A stretch of DNA of 64,000 nt from positions 65,482,501 through 65,546,500 of the forward strand of contig CP142455.1 in NCBI GenBank assembly GCA_038049695.1. Direction: 5' to 3'. Source of the DNA: Cinnamomum chago. Its lineage: Eukaryota > Streptophyta > Magnoliopsida > Laurales > Lauraceae. Positions 58,601 through 64,000 of the stretch are shown piece after piece. The notes beneath the pieces are model-generated. The model worked only from the letters and a program-made list of their open reading frames with translations. It searched no databases and had not been told where the DNA came from. Each line of letters begins with the position of its first letter. Within the stretch, counting starts at the first letter, position 1. The position numbers were made by a program, and so were the translations under genes.

Positions 58601-61506
58601 GCATCACATCCCCCATCTTCTTTGTTAACAGCCTATACACGTATCACACACGTTATGGGTGTAAAATCCTTGAGTTCCTCCAGCCTTCTCTCTTTACGCA
58701 TCTACGATGGAAGAATTTGTATCCATATTTAATTTGCTTATAGGGAAATCTCCTAAAATCTCCAACAAAGTCTCCTTTCATAAAATACCATTCCACCTTA
58801 ATGAAGGTGAAGTTGAAACCATCCAAACTTGATGTTGTATCTCCTACATTTCTTATGACTCCAACTTCATCCTCTCAAAACTCCCTCACCGACCATTGTA
58901 TTAAATAACATCAAAGTCAATCCCATCAAAAGTTGGGTGTAACACATCTTCATAAGTTAACAAATTATCATTAGTGAACAAATTAACAAAATGATCTTTT
59001 CCTCCACTTTAAACTTCATCAAGTTCCACTAACTTTCTAGCATACTTCTTAATACTTCGAAGAGTATTTGATCTTCATTTGCATTACACATTCTGAAAAA
59101 AACTAAGTATTCCTCTCTCATTCCACCATCATTGCCTTGGTTTTTGCATCCAAAGAATGTCTTCATTAATTGTAAGGTCCACAGCTTGGATTTGTTGGCT
59201 ATGCCAATGGGTTGGATCTGATTGACCCAATAGCTCACAGACTAGGCCCAGTGGACTTGGGCCTGGCTCAACTTGCACCATAACTGGTACATGGTCCTAA
59301 AATTTCCAATTATCTTGACTCTACACACTCCATTATATTTCCCTCCCAACTCTTTGGAATAAAAAACTTGTTCGGGCTGATCGCTGCCAGTGATTCTGTC
59401 ACTAGGCAACATAAGTCTTGCCGTCACTAATGGAAAATCAATTAGGTCATTCATAATTGTGAACCTTAAAATCTTTCCATTGAAGGAGGACTGATGTAAC
59501 ACCCTTCTCTCCTTTTTGCTTCAAATGGAAAATGAATCATATTGAAATCTCCATCATGCACCATGGTAGATTGAGATGTTGTTTGCATGTAGTTCTTTTT
59601 CATAAGATCCTCCTCTTTTTGTAGCGTCATTCAGCCCATATATGTTACTTGCCAACAACATAAAACCATTTTCCTGGTTTCTGAAAACTACATAGATTCC
59701 ACTTTCTCCTTCAATCTCAAATTCAATCTGCATGACCCACTCATTCAATACAATTTTGAATACACCCCAAGCCCCTGCTGATGGAACCCAACTCCATCCA
59801 TACTGTGCTTTCCCCAAAATTTTTGCTACTATTCTCTGTTGTTTCTTCTAGTTTAGATTCTTGGAGAAACATTATAGCCATCTTCCTTTTTCTAATCAAT
59901 TTCTGCACTGCTGTGTGTTTTTCTTTACTACCCAGCCCATAGGCATTCTATGAAACCATCTGCTTGGTCAATTTTGACTGCTACAAATAGCCCCTTCACC
60001 TTTTTGTTCTGTCCCTTCCCCTTCCTCCTTAACCCAAGTTACCTTATATTAATTACACATTCCTCTCTCTTTGCTGTTTCAATTTGTTTTGAGTCACTTC
60101 AAAGTAGCTTTTGAAGCATTTTATGGTTTGTCTTGACTGAGATAATCAACCAAGCTCTCTTTAAGATAACAATGGAAACTGAAAAGCATTCCCATGCCAA
60201 TAACTTTCTTCTTTTAAGGGCATTTTCTTTTGTCTTCACATATTGAATTCTTAGACTTTCTAGCCAATGTGCTTCTATCAAAGGAGCAAGGAGTGCAAGG
60301 ATTAGAGATTTAAGTGTACAAAAGACCAATTTGATGGGAAACAAATGCCAAGTGCCAACCCTACCCTAGTAAAATGAACCCTAGATAACTGATGGTCCCC
60401 TCTAGGTCTCTACATTCACCATTCACTCTTCACCTCTCAATACAACTTAGACAAAAGCATCTTTCTCATGAATTCCTAAGATTTCAATATGAACAAAAAA
60501 AAAGGCATATGAAATGCAAGTTTCCCTAAATAAGCAATAAAATATTATAAGTTCTTTCATGTAATTGAATTCCAAGAAATTCAAAGACTTGTATATTTAT
60601 AAAAGTGGTTAAATGAAGAAACAAAGGTGAATGTCCAAAAATTACCATCAAATAATCTCCCTTTTTATAGAAAATGAATCAAGGGAGATAGGAAATGAAT
60701 ACCCAGCCATCGCCCTAGTAATTCAAATCCTAGGGAAGTCAAGGACCCATACACATTTTTAATAATCCTTTTGTTGGAGCCCATTTAATCATGGATTCCT
60801 CTGCATTGCAAACAATCGGGTCCTCAATGTAAAATGCAAATTCCACTAAAAATTCAATAAAATGATTCTACAGTATAAATGACAATTCTTGATTTCAACC
60901 CCAACAAACTGAAACCCATTTCACATTTAAAAAAAAATGGTAACATGACTTGAACCCACACCCTAACACATTTTGATAAATAACATCACGAATTTGTTGC
61001 CAATGATAATTCCTTAAAAGAGTTCTAGAATCATAAACTCATATCAGTCAGAACCTAAAATCAATATAAAAATAAATTCATGAGAGAGAGATGGAATGGG
61101 TCATGGGAAACAAAAGGCAATCACTATTCACTACAGTGGACAATTTGCAAGACATCAATCAATAGCCGAATAAAAAAGAATATGACTGCAAGAGCAAACC
61201 CCCAAACTGCATGTTAGTTAAACCCCAAGAAAGTAAAAATAAAAATCCTACAAAAAGAATAAGGGTATTTCTAGAACAAAGCAGAAGCAAACATTTCAGC
61301 TGTAGATTGAAAGATTGAAATGAATAAATCACTATCAAGCAAGTACCACTACCCCTGGCACAGTTCATTAAAAGCTCAAACAATAGTAATAACATGGGTC
61401 ATCCTTGTAAACAACAGTAATATACCTTAGAATTCTTCTGAAGAGAAGGAGAAGAGATAGAGATTGAAGCCCAGGAGAAGGAAGAGGACCCAACTGAGAC
61501 TGACAT
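44458..61506 (-). CDS. Probable plastid multi-pass membrane protein (five exons, 17 kb)
   Basis: Exons on the minus strand: 61,426-61,506, 50,703-50,769, 50,131-50,529, 45,631-45,971 and 44,458-44,673. All borders are GT-AG and all phases agree, giving 367 residues. Exon 1 encodes a Ser-rich N-terminus (MSVSVGSSSFSWASISISSP) like a chloroplast transit peptide. Exon 3 ends with a hydrophobic helix (FFWFIGPAVLVASLVFPSLY). Exon 4 has further helices (DFLILFFTEALFYSGVAIFV; VATLVLSLIIPLVTMGLVWP then WTGPAASATLAPYLVGL). Exon 5 has VYRLHQLNRAAQLVTALSFS and LLNVLHFLGVICIWSLSSFL. These blocks are highly conserved in unnamed plant proteins as I recall; function is unknown. Intron 1 is 10.66 kb and full of transposons. 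Exon 1 is the least certain exon. A duplicated donor at exon 2 could add 20 residues. Confidence 0.85.
45972..46929. other. Intron 2 DNA with an (AC)n microsatellite
   Basis: Right after exon 4 on the plus map. (AC)n lies at 46,548-46,579. Otherwise no gene or repeat recognised before the hAT remnant. Confidence 0.45.
47687..48145 (-). mobile_element. LTR-like insertion in the hAT remnant (fossil)
   Basis: hAT coding sequence stops at about 47,686 and resumes at about 48,146. The insert, read on the minus strand, opens near TGTGGGTTCAAAAATTAGGC, has TTTATAAGGAGTTG, AATAAAGAATGAGTTTTCTC and a G/T-rich end (CCTTGTTGCGTCACCACAGC), the layout of an LTR. No target duplication found. Confidence 0.45.
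48621..48739 (-). mobile_element. tRNA-derived SINE, 119 bp
   Basis: On the minus strand, box A (TAGCTCAGCTGG, matching TRGCNNAGYNGG) and box B (GTTTCGAGTCC, one off GGTTCGANTCC) are spaced as in a tRNA. A C-rich link and an A-rich tail (CCAAAAAAACCCAAAACAAA) follow. A perfect 14-bp target duplication, CTTTGTGCATTATA, flanks it (48,607-48,620 and 48,740-48,753). Its small size and tail mark a LINE-mobilised SINE, not a tRNA gene. Confidence 0.85.
49585..49624. repeat. (GA)n microsatellite
   Basis: Twenty GA units, in intron 2 of the membrane-protein gene. Confidence 0.95.
50625..50745 (-). repeat. 60-bp tandem duplication across an exon end
   Basis: Two copies of a 60-bp unit with a single difference (GCACTG/GCATTG on the minus strand). 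Each carries the end of exon 2 and its donor, GATAAGG|GTAAAT, at exon ends 50,703 and 50,643. Both donors keep the frame, so the isoforms would differ by 20 residues. Confidence 0.95.
50770..53459. other. Intron 1 DNA with a diverged direct repeat
   Basis: Blocks at about 51,520-51,860 and 52,240-52,520 resemble each other (TCTCTAAAGYAAT-TTATTCCAAA near the start; CTCCATRRGCCATGRC, GTGAYTTGGTT and ACATGAGCCCA at the end). A 47-bp tandem duplication is at 52,524-52,617. No coding sequence seen. Confidence 0.45.
52524..52617. repeat. 47-bp tandem duplication
   Basis: Two copies starting TACTAGCTGCATCATCTTTG at 52,524 and 52,571. Confidence 0.9.
54590..55247 (-). mobile_element. L1 3' end with RNase H, inserted in the RTE LINE
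   Basis: Minus strand: SLKWCHPPSGALKLNFDGSA, IGNPGSAGRGVLSVMR, then EGDSYCDVQWATRSSNLLDI and RLADEGANKLAKEGVW. This is the RNase H domain seen at the end of some plant L1 ORF2s, then a 3' UTR and an A-rich end. It replaces RTE sequence between MEKY and the VFIDLEK motif. Broken by frame changes; 5'-truncated. Confidence 0.75.
55577..56888. mobile_element. hAT non-autonomous element, 1,312 bp, with 8-bp duplication
   Basis: It interrupts the RTE codons DGIPI/EAWKC, leaving ATCGGAAT on both sides (55,569-55,576 and 56,889-56,896), the 8-bp size of hAT. The ends CATTGTTTAAAATATCGG and CATGGATGAAAATCGCGG (inverted) match at most positions. The interior holds GGCCGATACCGGTACGTATC and a long purine/pyrimidine-rich stretch (55,770-56,050) but no transposase. 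Confidence 0.88.
57345..57950 (+). mobile_element. Ty1/Copia 3' end with LTR (fossil)
   Basis: The LTR spans 57,677-57,950 (274 bp), opening TGTTGAAGTC and closing CCCCCAACA, with AATAAAAAG near its end. Directly before it is the purine tract AAGGGGGAG, the usual Copia polypurine tract. Non-coding sequence of the internal 3' region precedes it. Only the 3' part is present. Confidence 0.75.
57951..58989. other. Intron 1 DNA, no feature recognised
   Basis: AT-rich with an A run at 57,968-57,984. No coding or repeat ends recognised. Confidence 0.4.
58990..60100 (-). mobile_element. L1-type LINE fragment, endonuclease region
   Basis: On the minus strand, in shifting frames: NRKRKMAIMFLQESKLEETT-like sequence (about 59.85 kb), LLASNIYGLND (59.66 kb), GDFNMIHFPFEAKR (59.53 kb) and NDLIDFPLVTARLMLPSDRI (59.42 kb). 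This is the order of the apurinic-type endonuclease at the start of plant L1 ORF2. No RT was found. Several frame changes. Confidence 0.75.
60101..61425. other. Intron 1 DNA with a MITE-related repeat
   Basis: About 60,558-60,810 is a diverged copy of the interior of the MITE at 42,370-42,690. A further pair of similar blocks (AAATGCAARTTYC...CAATAAAAT) flanks it at about 60,508 and 60,835. The remainder is unrecognised. Confidence 0.45.
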
Positions 61507-61547
61507 TGTTCTTTCTCAATGACCCCAAAAAAACCCACCAATCAGAA

Positions 61548-61554
61548 GTTTATA
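61548..61554 (-). promoter_or_regulatory. TATA-like site of the membrane-protein gene
   Basis: TATAAAC on the minus strand about 42 bp upstream of the ATG at 61,506. It would imply a very short 5' UTR. Single weak motif. Confidence 0.35.
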
Positions 61555-62493
61555 CAGTGCATGTGGTGTGGGGTTGATTGAAATTACAAGCTCATTGAAA
61601 TTGAGGAGATGAAGATTGATGAGGTACCCATTTAAGGATTTTGGAGACTGAGATATCTGGAGCAGAAGACGATGCTTTGGGCTTTCCGTTTTGATCGAGC
61701 GGAGATTCTATGGTCCTGATGCGTCAGGACTGTGTACAATGTTTAACACGATGCAATCGCTGATTCCTCAATTAGATTGGCAAAGTGGTGGTCCTGTCGC
61801 CCGGTTAACCAAGGACCAGACCCCAAAAAATTAGGGTAGACACCATTTTGGGAGGAAAGTATTGCAGGCCCTTGTGTTGCCAGCTGGGTGCATGCCCAAT
61901 TGGCCATCATGGGAAATAGGATGACTAAAGGGTCTAATTGTGGATTTGCCTCTTGCTTATTTTTGGTCTAAAGATAAAGATGATGGTTGTAATGTATTCA
62001 ACCATTTTACATGTTTCAGAAGTATTTACATACTTTTGATGGTGTGATTTACACCCCATTTTCAAAATTATAATGGCCGCTTGTATTTTTAGAAGAGAAA
62101 AGATTTGGGTAAGCCCATCTCAACCCACATTTCAAGAACCTAAAAGTTTAAGTTATGAAAATGAAATCATTAAAAAATCCTAATTTTTAGTGGATGTTCT
62201 GCTCACATGGTGGGACTAACTCCTATTACAGATCAATTTGATGAGGGGCCATAAGTTATGAAGCCACCAACAATGATTGTTTTGAAATTTTTTATTATAA
62301 ATTGGGCCCTTGGAAGTCTCTTTTTTTTAGTACCAATCTATTAAAAACTAGTTAATATGTCCAACTTAATTATCTTCTCCTTAAAATTAGATATATTTTA
62401 AAGGGGTTCTGTTACTTTGCAAATCTGAATTGACATTATTTCATTGGACAACTAAAAAGAGGCAGAAACGCCTCTTCTGAAATGGGTGGTTTC

Positions 62494-62535
<42 letters not shown>

Positions 62536-63484
62536 CACACACACACCCATGTAAATAATTTACAAGTGTAAATTTTAGTATAAATAATGTATTTTTCGTG
62601 TTAAGGTTTTTGCAATCTAGATCTTAGTAAAACTATTTAAATATGCAAGAAATATACTCGTTACAGGTCCCGAAAAGGTGCAGTTTGCAACAAAAAAAAA
62701 AATTCATTCATTCAAATGGGGCTTATCAATCAATCTATTTGTTTGCAAAAATTAAAAAAATTGGTATCTTCTGTGAAAAGCTAAACTTTGATAGTTTGGG
62801 CGTTCGCTTTTCTGGCATTGCTCTTTTCTCTTTTTCTTCTTTTGGCTGTCCCACCATCTCTCTATTCTTGCTGGCTTTTCTATTGCCTCTTTGGGTTCAA
62901 GTATTCACATGCATTGCATAGCTAGCTGATCTCCTCATTGGAGATTGGTAATTGAGTCTTGAACTTTCTTTTGATTTATACAATGGCTCTCTTTTTAGTA
63001 ATAGAAAAATATTTACCTAGTTTCCAAACAAAAGTTACAAGGTTTTCTTTTTGGCCCTTGGATGGAAAGGAGCTGCATCAATGCCACTTAAATGGGCATA
63101 TGCTAAATTTAGGCATGAATATGAGGCCCAATAAAAAAAATGGACTGGGCATAGATAAGGGCTAACCCAGCCTTTCTAGGCCTATATGTAGCTGCTCTTG
63201 GAAGCTGTTAAGTAGGGGTGCTCATGGGCTCGTTCAGACTGTGCTAGATCTTGTCCAAGCTAGGTTGTCCAACATTCTGGCTACAGTCCAGGCACTGGGC
63301 ATGGAATTTGGCCTGAGCCCAACCCATTAGCAAAGTGTATGTCCCATTTGTGTTCAAAATGATGGATTTAGCCAGGCCTACAGGCAAAGATGGGGGCAAG
63401 GCTGGCCCATTTAATCATTTAGCCAAAATATACACCTGGGCCCATTTAATCATTTGCTTTTGAATTACTCATGAGTTTCTTGAT
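61555..63484. other. Intergenic DNA, no gene recognised
   Basis: Upstream region of the membrane-protein gene. A (TA)n-(CA)n microsatellite is at 62,496-62,546. 63,150-63,470 is rich in GGCCCA/TGGGCC and has TAGGGGTGCTCATGGGCTCG, a hAT-like terminal word, but no full element could be drawn. Confidence 0.4.
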
Positions 63485-63743
63485 ATTTTTGGCAGATTCT
63501 TCTTTTTTGATGTTGGGAAGCCCCTGATCTTTGTTCAAGTCAATTAGTTCTAAACATAATAAAAGCATTAGGATGTTGTGGTGTTCTATTATAACTAGAA
63601 AAACACACCCGTGATTTTTGGCAGATTCTTCGTTTTTTGATGTTGGGAAGCCCCTGATCTTTGTTCAAGTCAATTAGTTCTAAACATAATAAAAGCATTA
63701 GGATGTCGTGGTGTTCTATTATAACTAGAAAAACACACCCGTG
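63485..63743. repeat. 129-bp tandem duplication
   Basis: Copy 1 is 63,485-63,613 and copy 2 is 63,614-63,743. They differ by one inserted G and one T/C change, so the duplication is recent. Confidence 0.95.
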
Positions 63744-64000
63744 CCAATATAATCATAATATTAAAATTTATAAAAGAAATTTATAATTAGTTTCTTTAAA
63801 ATTAAATGCAAAAGGTTTTAGTTTAAGAGAGAGGAAAAAAAGAAGAAGTCCATAAGAATTCAATACCGAATACCATATAATTTAAAAAAATAATAATAAG
63901 CCCATGAAAATTGAAGATTAATGATCAAGAAGACTAAAAAAAATAAAAACAAACAAACAATAAAAACTATGAATAAAATCCAATGAAATTTGAAAGATAC
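63744..64000. other. AT-rich DNA to the window end
   Basis: No feature recognised. Confidence 0.4.

Noticed and set aside
59029-60344. Set of small minus-strand genes
   Set aside because: They are frame-shifted pieces of an L1 endonuclease domain.

Overview
This window is nuclear DNA of a flowering plant. It has plant-type host genes (a UGT90-like glycosyltransferase with a PSPG box, a triple ubiquitin-like protein, a probable plastid membrane protein), long AT-rich introns with canonical GT-AG borders, and dense plant transposons of the L1, RTE, Ty3/Gypsy Tat, Copia, hAT and Harbinger types. The look is that of a non-grass angiosperm with large introns, perhaps a magnoliid or other early-diverging lineage, but the sequence alone does not settle the species. 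No organellar or bacterial genes, rRNA genes, functional tRNA genes or CRISPR arrays were seen.

Layout. 1-4,200: an L1 fragment, an L1-type 3' tail, and two inverted-repeat elements (2,719-3,091 and 3,741-3,925) around a 29-base G run. 4,238-8,407: a two-exon gene for three tandem ubiquitin-like domains; its 3.4-kb intron carries a long-TIR element. 8,564-10,991: hAT-like repeats. 11,032-21,768: a three-layer nest, in which a large LTR was split by a 5.3-kb L1 element (16-bp target duplication) that was itself split by a second, complete LTR of the same family (solo LTR). 21,985-22,515: a partial UGT pseudogene. 23,526-34,713: an 11.2-kb Ty3/Gypsy element of the Tat type on the minus strand, with perfect CCTAT target duplications, two LTRs about 1.3% apart, and a long reading region on the opposite strand between pol and the 3' LTR; it landed inside an older L1 fragment. 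35,048-38,837: a third large LTR-like block and a Harbinger-like element. 39,351-40,799: an intact intronless UGT gene (minus). 44,458-61,506: a five-exon minus-strand gene of 1.1 kb coding sequence spread over 17 kb. Its introns hold a hAT transposase remnant (with an LTR-like insertion and a tRNA-derived SINE), an RTE LINE (itself hit by an L1 3' end and a hAT element), a Copia 3' end and an L1 endonuclease fragment. 61,507-64,000: the putative promoter of that gene and AT-rich intergenic DNA with a 129-bp tandem duplication.

Only three host genes appear functional. They do not form a pathway: one is probably linked to the ubiquitin system, one is a small-molecule glucosyltransferase, and one is a probable plastid multi-pass membrane protein of unknown function. 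The strongest leads are a 60-bp tandem duplication that doubles a 5' splice site in the membrane-protein gene, arrays of GGTCGACC-centred palindromes inside the large LTRs, and the antisense reading region with its own TATA-like site in the Tat element. None can be called a new system from sequence alone.
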